Below are positions 8,406 through 17,271 of a stretch of 64,000 bases of DNA, piece by piece. The position numbers and the translations under genes were made by a program. Source of the stretch: Pseudomonas sp. GM48 (lineage in GTDB: Bacteria > Pseudomonadota > Gammaproteobacteria > Pseudomonadales > Pseudomonadaceae); the NCBI RefSeq assembly GCF_000282335.1, contig NZ_AKJM01000117.1:62001-126000 (forward strand), given 5' to 3'. Positions within the stretch are counted from its first letter, which is position 1, and every line of letters begins with the position of its first letter. The notes beneath the pieces are model-generated. The model was not told the origin of the DNA. It saw nothing but the letters and a program-made list of their open reading frames with translations, and did not search any database.

Positions 8406-9854
8406 TCATTGCCCGACCGAAGCAGTACGCTGTTCGGCGCCCGGGAATACGTTGCGTTTGCAGATTTTCGCTTCGACTTTCTGTGGCGCGGCACCGGCTT
8501 CGGGGCCCTGGACTTCAACGGCCAGCAGGTTCTGCGAAGCCCAGTCTTCGTCCGTGCGCAACTCGAAAGCGAAACGCCCGTCAGTCTCGGAGGTTTCCGG
8601 TTTGTCGATCTTGATGTCCTCGTGGCGACCGTTCATGTACCAGAGGGTGGCTTGCAGGGTTTTCACCGAGGTGTCGGCGAAGCGGATGTCAACCTGGTGG
8701 CTGCTGTTGCGCAGGTCCATGTTTTTGCTGTTGACCATCAACTCGTTTTTGCCCGGCTTGAGCGTGGCGCTGCCGGACATCTGCGCATCCTTGCCTTCGC
8801 AACCGTTGTCCAGCAGCGCCATCATCTGGCGGTAGATGGTTTCCTGGTCGAGGCGGTACAGCGGCGAGAATTCCCAGATGAGAATCTTCGGCGGGTTCTT
8901 CTGGAACTCGTCGCTGCCCAGGTACTGCAGCATCGAACCTTCGAGGCCGCCGCCGGGGAACGCCACGTTGAGAATGTCGGCACCGATGGCCTCTTCGAGG
9001 AAACCGGCGAAGTTGTAGTTCTTGCCACTGTGGGAGGTACCCACGAGGGTGATTTGCGGGTTGCCGGAGTCGCCGAACAGATCGCCGTCACCCGCTTCGC
9101 CCTTCGGCTCGGTGGTGAACTGATCCATGTACTGGATCGCATAGCTGGTGCCACAGAGTTGACCTGCCATGTTGTGCAACGTTCCGGTCTTGCCCATACG
9201 CCCCGACTTTTTGGTCTCGAATTCGCGCTTGGGAATGTCGGCGAATTCAGGCAATTGCTTGACCTTCTCGGCGACGATTTTCGCCGTGCGCTGGGCTCCG
9301 TATGGGGTCCAGTGCTGGTCGCCACGGAAGTAGAAATCGTGGGCGGGCAGGGTGTCGGGCAACGACTCGTTGGTCAGCGGTGACAGGTCCGGAACGACGT
9401 AGCCCATCTGCGCGAAACGGCCGAGCATGGACTTGTAGTTCTTCAGCGCCTTGTCGAAGTCGAAGCTGGCTTTCTCCGCCGGGTTGAGCTTGTTGCGGTT
9501 CACCAGGCCACGGGTCGGCTGGTACACGACAACCAGTTCCACACCTTTGCTCTTGAACGCATCGTGCAGTTGCTTCATGCGTTTGTAGCCGGCGGGGGTG
9601 GTGTCGAATTCGGTGCGCAAGTCTTCCTGCGTACGGAACAGCCAGTCGCCCTGAGCCTGCACCAGGGTGGTGAAGTTCTGCTGGTAGCGGGTGGTGTAGT
9701 TCTTCGGATCATGGGCGGCCGGGCACAGGCTGCAGCACGGCTCGGCGGAGAATTTCGGTGCTTGCACCTCATCGGCGCGCGCACCGGTGCTGGCCGCGAG
9801 AATGCCGGCGGTCAGGGCCGACAGGCTGAGTAATTTGATCAAGTGTGGGTGCAT
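8406..9854 (-). CDS. algX: Alginate O-acetyltransferase / export protein AlgX
   Basis: A 482-residue periplasmic protein with a signal peptide (about 1-27, ending GARA-DE). The N-terminal SGNH-like domain has Asp179 and His181 in RGDQHWTPYG and Ser274 in VGTSHSGKNY; the C-terminal part (from about 350) corresponds to the carbohydrate-binding module. AlgX performs the final transfer of acetyl groups to mannuronate and belongs to the trans-envelope alginate complex with AlgK and AlgG. Paired cysteines CCSLC near the mature N-terminus fit the known disulfide pattern. Its stop overlaps a possible algL start. Confidence 0.96.
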   Translation of the reverse strand: MHPHLIKLLSLSALTAGILAASTGARADEVQAPKFSAEPCCSLCPAAHDPKNYTTRYQQNFTTLVQAQGDWLFRTQEDLRTEFDTTPAGYKRMKQLHDAFKSKGVELVVVYQPTRGLVNRNKLNPAEKASFDFDKALKNYKSMLGRFAQMGYVVPDLSPLTNESLPDTLPAHDFYFRGDQHWTPYGAQRTAKIVAEKVKQLPEFADIPKREFETKKSGRMGKTGTLHNMAGQLCGTSYAIQYMDQFTTEPKGEAGDGDLFGDSGNPQITLVGTSHSGKNYNFAGFLEEAIGADILNVAFPGGGLEGSMLQYLGSDEFQKNPPKILIWEFSPLYRLDQETIYRQMMALLDNGCEGKDAQMSGSATLKPGKNELMVNSKNMDLRNSSHQVDIRFADTSVKTLQATLWYMNGRHEDIKIDKPETSETDGRFAFELRTDEDWASQNLLAVEVQGPEAGAAPQKVEAKICKRNVFPGAEQRTASVGQ

Positions 9855-9864
9855 AAGATTATCC

Positions 9865-11454
9865 TCAGTCCCGCATTTCGGTCTGGCGTTCGACGGGGTC
9901 GATCAGCACGGCTTTCTGCTGGCGCACCAGCAGGTCGAGAATTTCATCCTGACGATCGCCGAGGATGCCGGTGAAGCTGATGCCGCTGGATTTGGTCGGC
10001 GCAAGCATCGACACGCGATACAACTCGACGCTCAGCGGCGAGTCGATGGACAGCGGCCCGCTGCCGTTGGCCGCCAGTTCACCGCCGACCACGATCAGCG
10101 ACACCTGGGCGTCGAACGGGTCGAGCTTGATGTCACGGTCGGTGTTGCTCAGGTCCTTGATGTGGCCGTAGACGCCGGTCAGGCCGTTGGCCATAGCGAC
10201 GTTTTCGTACAGGCGAATGTTCACGCTGTTACGAATGCGGATGCCGTGGCGCTTGTTGCTCAGAACGCGATTGCCCCACAGCAGGTTGTCGGCACTCTCG
10301 TAGAGGGTGATGCCGTCGGTGTGGTTCTGGTAGATCTCGTTGTGGGCGATCAGGTTGTTCACGCTGTTACGGTCGATCACCAGCCCCGAGAGGTGGTTGT
10401 CGTAGCTGCGGTTGTTGAAGATGAAGCTGTCGTTGACCTCACGGGAAATAATGATCCCGTGCTTCTTCTTGGTACCAAACACCGTGTTGTCGGCAATGAT
10501 CAGACCGTGGGAGCGGTCATGCGGGTCGATGCCGTAGACGATGTTGTCTTTGTAGGTGTTGCCCTTGACCACGAAGTCGCGGGTTTCATAGCAGTAGAAG
10601 CCGTACCACATGTCCGAGAATTCGGAGCCGACGATCCAGCCGGTCGGCTCAGGGCGCTTGAGCACCTTGGCCATGTTCGGCGTGTATTGGGAAATACTCA
10701 CGCCGTAGGACTTACTGTTGGCGTAGCCGAAACTGGCGATCTTGCTGTTGGCGATGTAGGTCTCGGTGCCGCCCCAGGACAGCAGGAATGGACGGAACTC
10801 CTTCGGCGAATTGAATGTCGCCGGACCGTTGTCCTTCTCGCGCCAGCCAGTGATTTTGGTGTCACGCACAAACAGCTGGCCGTCGTTGACCAGGAACGCA
10901 CCGCCCTCCTGGGACAGGCGCAGTTCCTGGGTCTGCTTGTCGATTTCGAGGATGCCATGACGACCGACCACGATCGGCAACCGGGACAGGAACACGCCCG
11001 GCGAGGTTTCGCTGAAGTACTGCTTGGGGACCTTTTTCGCCAGGTCCTTGAGGTTCATGTAGCCGTCGTCGACGAAGATCGCCTGCGGGATGCCGTGCTG
11101 ACGCACCACCCACTCGGCCATCTTGTTATCACCGCCGATGAAGTCCTTCAGGGCGTCTTCCTGCATCATCCGGCGCAGGCTGATCTTGCCCGGTTTGCTG
11201 CGCACGATTTTTGCCGCGATGGCCTCGGCTGTGTAGCCCGAAATGTCCGGCAATTTCGGCTTTTCAAGCTCCAGCGGTGCGGTTGGTGCGCTGCTGACGG
11301 TGTAGGTCTTGGCCTGTTGCAGTTCCTTGGCGATGGTGGCCGGCTTCGCCGGTTCCACTTTGGCCGGCTCTACATTGGCGAAGCCAGTCGCACTGGCCAA
11401 CAGCATCGCGCCGGCCAACAGGCTGATCGAGCCTTTTCGGGCTGGATGATTCAT
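9865..11454 (-). CDS. algG: Poly(beta-D-mannuronate) C5-epimerase
   Basis: A 529-residue periplasmic epimerase that converts D-mannuronate to L-guluronate within the polymer. A signal peptide (about 1-27) is followed by a Pro/Ala/Lys linker and then a right-handed beta-helix whose rungs (NSIxxN-like repeats such as NNRSYDNHLSGLVIDRNSV) fill residues 200-480. The catalytic DPHDRSHG motif is present. The start at 11454 (MNHPARKG) follows the algE stop; the frame stays open far upstream through algE and that extension is rejected. It lies between algE and algX in the operon. Confidence 0.96.
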   Translation of the reverse strand: MNHPARKGSISLLAGAMLLASATGFANVEPAKVEPAKPATIAKELQQAKTYTVSSAPTAPLELEKPKLPDISGYTAEAIAAKIVRSKPGKISLRRMMQEDALKDFIGGDNKMAEWVVRQHGIPQAIFVDDGYMNLKDLAKKVPKQYFSETSPGVFLSRLPIVVGRHGILEIDKQTQELRLSQEGGAFLVNDGQLFVRDTKITGWREKDNGPATFNSPKEFRPFLLSWGGTETYIANSKIASFGYANSKSYGVSISQYTPNMAKVLKRPEPTGWIVGSEFSDMWYGFYCYETRDFVVKGNTYKDNIVYGIDPHDRSHGLIIADNTVFGTKKKHGIIISREVNDSFIFNNRSYDNHLSGLVIDRNSVNNLIAHNEIYQNHTDGITLYESADNLLWGNRVLSNKRHGIRIRNSVNIRLYENVAMANGLTGVYGHIKDLSNTDRDIKLDPFDAQVSLIVVGGELAANGSGPLSIDSPLSVELYRVSMLAPTKSSGISFTGILGDRQDEILDLLVRQQKAVLIDPVERQTEMRD

Positions 11455-11480
11455 CTGGGAGACTCCCTTCGCAATGTGCA

Positions 11481-12971
11481 TCAGAAGCGCCAGATCACGT
11501 CGATGAACGCACGGTGCATGTACGAATCGACCTGACTGCCATAGGCATCGCCCGGCTTGAACACGCCGCCACGGAAGCGCACCAGGGCCGAAGGCTCGTC
11601 GATCGACTGGCTCAGTGCCGCCGGCAACAGGCCTTGCTTGAAGTACTTGGTGACCACCAGGTCCATCTCCTGGCCGAGGTCTTTCTCGCCATCGTTCAGC
11701 GGCAGGGACGTGGTGGAAAGAATTGCGCCGGTGGCATCGTCGGTGTTGTTTTCGACGGCGTTGATGCCATTGCTGCCGATCGGCTTGTTGCCGTCGACGC
11801 GCCAGAACTTGTGGTAGATCAGGCTGGCGTCGTATTCGTCGTTGAGCATCCACGAGCCGAACAAAGTCGCGGTCTGCATGTTTTGCATTTCGCCACGGAA
11901 GGCTTCGCCGAAACGGTGAACCCGCGAGCGCGTACCGGTGTAGTTCGAGCGGTTGCTTTCCAGACCGTTCTGTTCGTACTCGGCGCTGGCTCGGGCATAG
12001 GCGGCACCGACTTGCCATTGCGGGTCGAGGCGCAGGCGCACGCCGATATCGGTGGCCCAGCCGTTGAGGTTTTCACCGCGCTTGGCTTCGGCCGGCGACG
12101 TACCATCGGCGTTCAGCGGGTTGACCTTGTCGATGTCACCGCTCATGCCGGTGATGCTGCCCCAGTAATTGACCGTGTTGGTATTGCGCCAGTTATAGGC
12201 GTCGCTGTCGGCGGTCAGGCCGATCCAGCTGATGTCACCGTTCTGTTTTTTGTCCAGCGAATCAGCCGGCACACCCGGCTCCGGGAAGTCGAGCTTGCCG
12301 TTGTCATGGGTGTGATGACCGCGAATACCGACCCAGTTGCCCGGTGTCCACTGATACGACGCATCGGCGTAGGCGTGCAGGCGATCCTTGTCTTTCGGGG
12401 CGAGTTCCGTGAGGTCGGTGCGGTACTCGCTGAAACGTTCGGCGACCCCGACGTTGGCGCGCAACAGGGTTGTGTCGAACGTCCAGTTCAGGGCTTCGAT
12501 GTTGGTGTCGCGCCATTGGCCGTCGGCGTTGTGCAGGCGTTGGCGACCGAGCTTCAACTGCTCGCCCGGATACGGCGTGAGTCCGCTGTAGCCGACCCAG
12601 AATTCGCGCATGGCCAGGTAGTTTTTCTTGGTCTTGCGATCACCGTTGTCGGTGGGTGTGGTGCCATCACTGGCGGTCCCTTGCAAGGTGTCCGTCTCGA
12701 TGATGTCGGTGGCTGTCACGGCTTGCCCCATGGCATAGGCGCTCCATGCGCCGCTTTCGCCATAGATCCATGGACGCAAGTCGAGGCCGACGCCGTTAAC
12801 GTCGCCACCGCTTTGGGTACCGAGGTCACTGTCGTCTTCGGATTGGCCGGTAACCTTCACTTCCAGGCCAAAGTTCTTGGTTTCTTCAGTCATCGCAGCA
12901 AGCGTCGGGCAAGACCAGATCAGCGCGAATGTCAGGCCGATGCCGGCCTTCATGAATGGATTCAACTTCAT
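11481..12971 (-). CDS. algE: Alginate outer-membrane export porin
   Basis: A 496-residue outer-membrane protein with a signal peptide (about 1-26, ending CPTLAA) and a beta-barrel with many alternating aromatic strands, ending in the classic C-terminal phenylalanine (DVIWRF) that targets barrels to the BAM complex. AlgE forms the 18-stranded, selective pore for alginate and is partnered by the lipoprotein AlgK. Its ATG overlaps the algK stop (ATGA), suggesting translational coupling. Confidence 0.96.
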   Translation of the reverse strand: MKLNPFMKAGIGLTFALIWSCPTLAAMTEETKNFGLEVKVTGQSEDDSDLGTQSGGDVNGVGLDLRPWIYGESGAWSAYAMGQAVTATDIIETDTLQGTASDGTTPTDNGDRKTKKNYLAMREFWVGYSGLTPYPGEQLKLGRQRLHNADGQWRDTNIEALNWTFDTTLLRANVGVAERFSEYRTDLTELAPKDKDRLHAYADASYQWTPGNWVGIRGHHTHDNGKLDFPEPGVPADSLDKKQNGDISWIGLTADSDAYNWRNTNTVNYWGSITGMSGDIDKVNPLNADGTSPAEAKRGENLNGWATDIGVRLRLDPQWQVGAAYARASAEYEQNGLESNRSNYTGTRSRVHRFGEAFRGEMQNMQTATLFGSWMLNDEYDASLIYHKFWRVDGNKPIGSNGINAVENNTDDATGAILSTTSLPLNDGEKDLGQEMDLVVTKYFKQGLLPAALSQSIDEPSALVRFRGGVFKPGDAYGSQVDSYMHRAFIDVIWRF

Positions 12972-14473
12972 TGGGATTCCTCGCTGACTTCTTCTTGCAG
13001 GGTGTGCAGTTCCGGCGTGTTCGGGCTCAGGGCACCGCGCACGGCCTGTTCTTGTTTCAACAGGCGTTGGGCTTCGGCCAACCGGTCGGGCGGCAATTGC
13101 GTTTGGATTGTTTGCGCAAGCTCGGTGGCTTGCGGGGTGTTCTGGGCCAGGGCCAATTGGCTGAAGACGTAGGCGTTCAGCGGATCAGGCTTGGTGCCCT
13201 TGCCTTGGGAAAACAGTTGGGCAATGGCGAAGTCGGCGCTGTTCTGGCCGTTGCGTGCAGCGGTCAACAGATGGTCGAGAGCCTTCTGCGGATAGACCTT
13301 GCCCAGGTAGCCACGGCGATAGATCTGGCCGAGGTAGTAATCGGCGGCGACTTCGCGGCCGACGGCTTTCTGGAAGTGCGCTTCGGCGACCTTGGCGTCG
13401 GCCGGCACCAGTTTGCCTTCGAAGTAGAGCTTGCCCAGCAACAGCTCGGCGCGCGGCTGGTCGGCGGCGCGACCGTTGTCCAGGTACTTCATCATCTGGT
13501 CGACGTCGCCGAGTTCCGGGAAGTCGTAGAGCAGTTGCGCGAGGCTGACCCACGACGCCGGGTAGCCCGGTGCGATCGGTTCGAGCAGCGACTGCGCGGT
13601 TTTTTCGTCGGTCTTGCCCAGGGTCGAATCGGCGAGCACACGGGCGACGCTGTCGACGCGCTGCGCCGAAACGCTGCCGCGTGCATGGGCTGCTTGCATC
13701 TGCTTGATCAGCTCTGCCTGCTGCTCTGGCTTGGCCTGTTTCTGGTAGACCGTGGCCAGTTCGACGTAGCAGATGTCGCTGGTGTTGAGCGCGGCCTTGC
13801 AGATCTTTTCCACGTCATCCAGATGCTGGTCGTAGGTGCCCTGGGTGCGATAGAGCAGCACCTGCGCCAAACCGGCTTCCGGTTTGTTTTCGGCACGCCA
13901 TTGGCTGATCTGCTGCTGCGCATTCACGTTGGGAAAGCTGTGCGGGTATTGCAGGTACAGCATCGCCAGCGGGATCAGCGTGTTGCCTTCGCCCGCGGCG
14001 GCGGCTTTTTTCAACAGGGTTTCGGCTTCGTGGTGCTCGGCTTCAGTGGCGCCGGGCTTGGCCACCAGCAGGCGACCGAGGCGCGCCTGGGCACGTGGCG
14101 AAACGCTGGCCGCGGCGCGGTAAGTCGCCTCGGCCTGTTTCATCTGCGCCGGGTCGCGGCTGTCGACCTGGATATCGGCCAGGCCGACCTGCGCTTCGCT
14201 GTAGCCCAGGTCTGCCAGCTGCCGGTAGTTCGCCGCAGCGGTGGCGGTATCGCCGCGCTTGAGCGCTTCGTTGGCCAGGCGCTGGTCGGGTAGGCCGGCG
14301 CAACCGGCCAGGCTCACCGCCAATGCCACGGCACACAGAGAGCCCATGTGGGAGCGGGCTTGCTCGCGAAAGCGGTGTGTCAGCGAGCATTGATTCTGAA
14401 TGTTCAACCGCATTCGCGAGCAAGCCCGCTCCCACAGGGGATGTGGTGTGTTCAGAAAGTTTGGAGTCGTCAC
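12968..14473 (-). CDS. algK: Alginate export TPR lipoprotein AlgK, signal peptide interrupted by a REP pair
   Basis: AlgK is an outer-membrane lipoprotein made of Sel1/TPR-like helical repeats that helps AlgE localise and links it to the periplasmic complex. The mature part starts at the lipobox cysteine (SLAGC-AGLPDQRLANEALKRGD) and carries TPR-like repeats to residue 480. Odd feature: a complete REP pair (14347-14438) lies in frame between the first codons and the hydrophobic core, so the lipobox Cys is at about residue 58 instead of the usual 25-30. GTG at 14473 is preferred because GAGG stands eight bases before it; ATG at 14479 is only two bases from the same GAGG. An internal ATG (MGSLCAVALAV) would give a signal peptide lacking positive charges. 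Confidence 0.93.
   Translation of the reverse strand: MTTPNFLNTPHPLWERACSRMRLNIQNQCSLTHRFREQARSHMGSLCAVALAVSLAGCAGLPDQRLANEALKRGDTATAAANYRQLADLGYSEAQVGLADIQVDSRDPAQMKQAEATYRAAASVSPRAQARLGRLLVAKPGATEAEHHEAETLLKKAAAAGEGNTLIPLAMLYLQYPHSFPNVNAQQQISQWRAENKPEAGLAQVLLYRTQGTYDQHLDDVEKICKAALNTSDICYVELATVYQKQAKPEQQAELIKQMQAAHARGSVSAQRVDSVARVLADSTLGKTDEKTAQSLLEPIAPGYPASWVSLAQLLYDFPELGDVDQMMKYLDNGRAADQPRAELLLGKLYFEGKLVPADAKVAEAHFQKAVGREVAADYYLGQIYRRGYLGKVYPQKALDHLLTAARNGQNSADFAIAQLFSQGKGTKPDPLNAYVFSQLALAQNTPQATELAQTIQTQLPPDRLAEAQRLLKQEQAVRGALSPNTPELHTLQEEVSEESQ
14347..14438. repeat. REP pair inside the algK coding sequence
   Basis: Inverted REP copies (TGTGGGAGCGGGCTTGCTCG at the left edge, complement ending CCCACAG at 14438) lie entirely within the algK reading frame and encode about 31 residues (segments LWERACSR and REQARSHM) between the start and the hydrophobic part of the signal peptide. 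Most REP pairs are intergenic, so this position is unusual. Confidence 0.92.
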
Positions 14474-14488
14474 AGGCATGTCCTCGAC

Positions 14489-15658
14489 TTAAAGACCGAC
14501 AGCCATGGCTTTGTCGATCAGCCAGTTCAGGTTCGGGCCACGGTCGCTGCTCACTTCCGCCGGGCGGCCGGCGAGGGAGCTGTCCAGGGTTTCGTCCGGC
14601 TGGATCAGCACGCGGATGTCCGACGACAGGTCGGCGCTTTTCAGGCTGGTGCTGCTGACGATCTTGCCGGTGCGGCTCTTGTCCTCGCCGGCGATCTGGA
14701 AGCGCACCGAAGTACCCGGGCGAACGTCGCCGAACTGGCGATAGGAGAAGCGTGCTTCAACATTGGCTTCGCTGTTGCGTGGCACCAGTTGGAAGATCAC
14801 GTCGCCCTTGCTGGCGTACTGACCGTTGGCGACCATTTGCTGGGCCACGGTGCAATCGCAAGGCGAGGTCAAGGTACCGGTCATTTGCTTGCCGAACAGT
14901 TCTGCAACCTTGGCCGGTTGCAGTTGGTCTTCGTCCAGATGGCCCTTGAGCACGTCGAGCATGCTGGTGCTGAAGGTCGCCAGCGGTGCGCCTTTGGCGG
15001 CCACGCCGTCGGCTTTCACCAGGCTCTGCACGGTACCGTCGCGGGGCATGGTGATGTTCACGCCCGGCACGCTGACCAGACCGGCCTGGGCATGGCTGAC
15101 GAAGTACATGCCGTACACCGATTTGAAAACAAAACCGAAGGCGGCCACACCAACCACGAAGATCCCCAGGCTGAAAGTCACGGCTTTCATGCGCCCGAAC
15201 GCGGACATGCCGTGGCCGCCGTCCTTGACCTTGCGCGCCTTGGTGAAGTTGTCGCGCTGCAGGGTCGCCAGCATTTCACCCACGCTGACGATGTCGCCCG
15301 CCAGGTGCGAAGTGATCAGGTGGCGCAGGGTCGAGATGTCCCGTGGTTCCAGGTTCTGGAACTGGCAGCCGGCGCGTCCGGTCTCGCGATCAAAGGAGCG
15401 GACTTGCAACTCGACGTCCATGGCCAGGCCGAGGTTGTCGATGACGAATTGCAGGCGAGCCTTGTACACGTCGCCGATCTTCAGTGGCAATTGACCGGCA
15501 TTGAACGCCAGGCCACCGGCGGACAGGTCGATCACCCGGGCTTCGACCGGTGTCCGGTCAGGGCCGAAGAAGCGCAACTTGGCCGGGATTTTTACGCGGG
15601 CGTGTTGGCGCTGGGCTTCGGATTCGTGCACTACGTTGGCGTTGACGGCGGTATTCAT
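14489..15658 (-). CDS. alg44: Alginate polymerisation c-di-GMP receptor Alg44
   Basis: A 389-residue inner-membrane protein that turns on alginate polymerisation when it binds cyclic di-GMP. The N-terminal PilZ domain shows Arg17 and Arg21 (RQHAR) and the DLSAGG motif at 44-49 (Asp44, Ser46), the residues known to hold the dinucleotide. A single membrane segment follows (about 160-185, FSLGIFVVGVAAFGFVFKSV), and the C-terminal part is an HlyD/MFP-like periplasmic domain. It partners with the glycosyltransferase Alg8 encoded immediately upstream. Confidence 0.97.
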   Translation of the reverse strand: MNTAVNANVVHESEAQRQHARVKIPAKLRFFGPDRTPVEARVIDLSAGGLAFNAGQLPLKIGDVYKARLQFVIDNLGLAMDVELQVRSFDRETGRAGCQFQNLEPRDISTLRHLITSHLAGDIVSVGEMLATLQRDNFTKARKVKDGGHGMSAFGRMKAVTFSLGIFVVGVAAFGFVFKSVYGMYFVSHAQAGLVSVPGVNITMPRDGTVQSLVKADGVAAKGAPLATFSTSMLDVLKGHLDEDQLQPAKVAELFGKQMTGTLTSPCDCTVAQQMVANGQYASKGDVIFQLVPRNSEANVEARFSYRQFGDVRPGTSVRFQIAGEDKSRTGKIVSSTSLKSADLSSDIRVLIQPDETLDSSLAGRPAEVSSDRGPNLNWLIDKAMAVGL

Positions 15659-15694
15659 AAAGGCGATTTCCTGGTTAATTCAATAAGGGGGCGG

Positions 15695-17176
15695 TCAGAC
15701 CATCAACAGCAGCACGGCGACAAAAATGCTGCCGGCAGAGAAGGTCATGGTCCGAGACGACCAGGTGTTGAACCAACGTTGAAAGCTGGCGAGATCACGG
15801 GTCAGGTGGGTGGGCTGGCGGGTCCAGGATTGTTGGTCGAGGCGGAAGAACACGTAGATCTTCACCAGCGCGCCGACGATCTGGTTGTAATAGAGAATCG
15901 CCGGGTAGGCCGGGCCGATCCGGTGTCCGGAGCACGATAGCAACAGGGTCAGGATGAACCGGGTGATGCCGATCCACAGCAGGTACACCAGGATGAACGC
16001 GGTGCCGTACTTGAAGCTGGCGATCAGCGCCACGGTCAGGCCCAGCAGCGAGGTCCACATCGACACGCGCTGGTCGAACAGCACCACCGAAGTGAACACG
16101 CCGAGGCGTTTGATCCCCAGGCCCAGGGCCCGGGAGTTCTGCCGCAGGTTGTTGCCGTACCAGCGGAACATCAGTTTGCGGCTGGCCTTGATGAAGCTCT
16201 TTTCCGGCGGGTGTTCAACGGTGTTGATCGCGGCATCCGGCACGTAGAACGTGTCGTAGCCCAGGCGCATCAGGCTGAACCAGCTCGATTTGTCATCGCC
16301 GGTAAGGAACTTGAAGCGACCCAGGCGCCAGTGTTGCAGCGAGTCGCTTTCCACGTCGGCGATGAAGTCCGGGTTGGTGACCACGGTGGCGCGGAACACC
16401 GACATGCGACCGGTCATGGTCAGCACGCGCTTGGACAGGGCCATCGAGCACATGTTGATGTGGCGCTGAGCGAAACGCAGCTTGTGCCATTCGCTCATGA
16501 TGTAGCCGCCGCGCACTTCGCAGAATTCGTTGGTGGTCAGGCCACCGACGTTGCCGAACAGCTGGAACCACGGCACGGTCTTGAGCACCACGCCTTCGCC
16601 GAGCACGGTGTCGCCATCGATCACTGCAACCACGGCGCGATCATCCGGCAGGTGCCGGGAGATGGCGCGGAAACCATAGGCCAGGCCATCGCGCTTGCCG
16701 GTGCCGGGAATGCGCACGAAGTCGAGCTTGACCCGGGCCGGTGGGTTCATCCGGTTCCACAGGCTTTTGACCAGCAGCTCATCGGACATTTCCACGATGG
16801 AGCAGACCACGGTGGTCGGCAGGCCGCAGTCGATGGCTTCGCGGATCACCGAGCTGTAGACCTGCGCGGTGGTCAGGGCGTCGATACGGAAACTGGTGAC
16901 CATCAGGAACACGTGGGACGGGTCAGCCGCTTTGCCCAGCTTGCGCACTTTGCGCCGCAGGTGCGGGTAGACGATGTACAGAAAAATCATGCCGCGCACA
17001 AAGTGTGTGGCACCCATCGAATAGCGCCAGATACCCACGGCGCCAATCAGGAAAATGAAGTCCTTCGACTCGGAGTCGAACGTGGACACGGGCAACGCCA
17101 TGGCGAGGCCCATCAGTAAACTCAGGTAGAACAGCCAACCGGCGGCCTGGAGTAGGCCGTGTTTTAGCCTGTGCAT
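15695..17176 (-). CDS. alg8: Alginate polymerase Alg8 (family 2 glycosyltransferase)
   Basis: A 493-residue inner-membrane glycosyltransferase that links mannuronate from GDP-mannuronate into polymannuronate while passing it through the membrane. Predicted membrane helices flank a cytoplasmic GT2 domain with VAVIDGDTVLG (metal-binding DxD), ADVESDSLQHW (catalytic acidic region) and FRWYGNN (QxxRW-like). The start at 17176 (MHRLKHGLL) is chosen as the likely start; an in-frame start 11 codons upstream reads MGLATDFRIPI. A 97-base gap containing an AAGCTT-rich repeat separates it from algD. Confidence 0.96.
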   Translation of the reverse strand: MHRLKHGLLQAAGWLFYLSLLMGLAMALPVSTFDSESKDFIFLIGAVGIWRYSMGATHFVRGMIFLYIVYPHLRRKVRKLGKAADPSHVFLMVTSFRIDALTTAQVYSSVIREAIDCGLPTTVVCSIVEMSDELLVKSLWNRMNPPARVKLDFVRIPGTGKRDGLAYGFRAISRHLPDDRAVVAVIDGDTVLGEGVVLKTVPWFQLFGNVGGLTTNEFCEVRGGYIMSEWHKLRFAQRHINMCSMALSKRVLTMTGRMSVFRATVVTNPDFIADVESDSLQHWRLGRFKFLTGDDKSSWFSLMRLGYDTFYVPDAAINTVEHPPEKSFIKASRKLMFRWYGNNLRQNSRALGLGIKRLGVFTSVVLFDQRVSMWTSLLGLTVALIASFKYGTAFILVYLLWIGITRFILTLLLSCSGHRIGPAYPAILYYNQIVGALVKIYVFFRLDQQSWTRQPTHLTRDLASFQRWFNTWSSRTMTFSAGSIFVAVLLLMV

Positions 17177-17195
17177 AATCGGAATCCTAAAGTCA

Positions 17196-17271
17196 GTTGC
17201 AAGCCCCAAGCTTCAAGCCCCAAGCGAGGAGCTTTGAACTTGCGGCTTGGAGCTTGAAGCTTGCGGCTGCC
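17196..17271. repeat. AAGCTTC/CAAGC-rich inverted repeat between algD and alg8
   Basis: The 97-base gap is filled with short repeats of GCAAGCCCCAAGCTTCAAGC and, on the other side, its near complement GGCTTGGAGCTTGAAGCTTG. The arms can fold into an imperfect stem of about 25-30 bp around GAGGAGCTTTGAACTT. It is transcribed as part of the operon and lies just after the algD stop codon. It is a different family from the REP pairs. Confidence 0.75.

Noticed and set aside
14348..15940. A 530-codon open frame antisense to alg44
   Set aside because: It crosses a REP pair and several real genes' ends; alg44 is certain.
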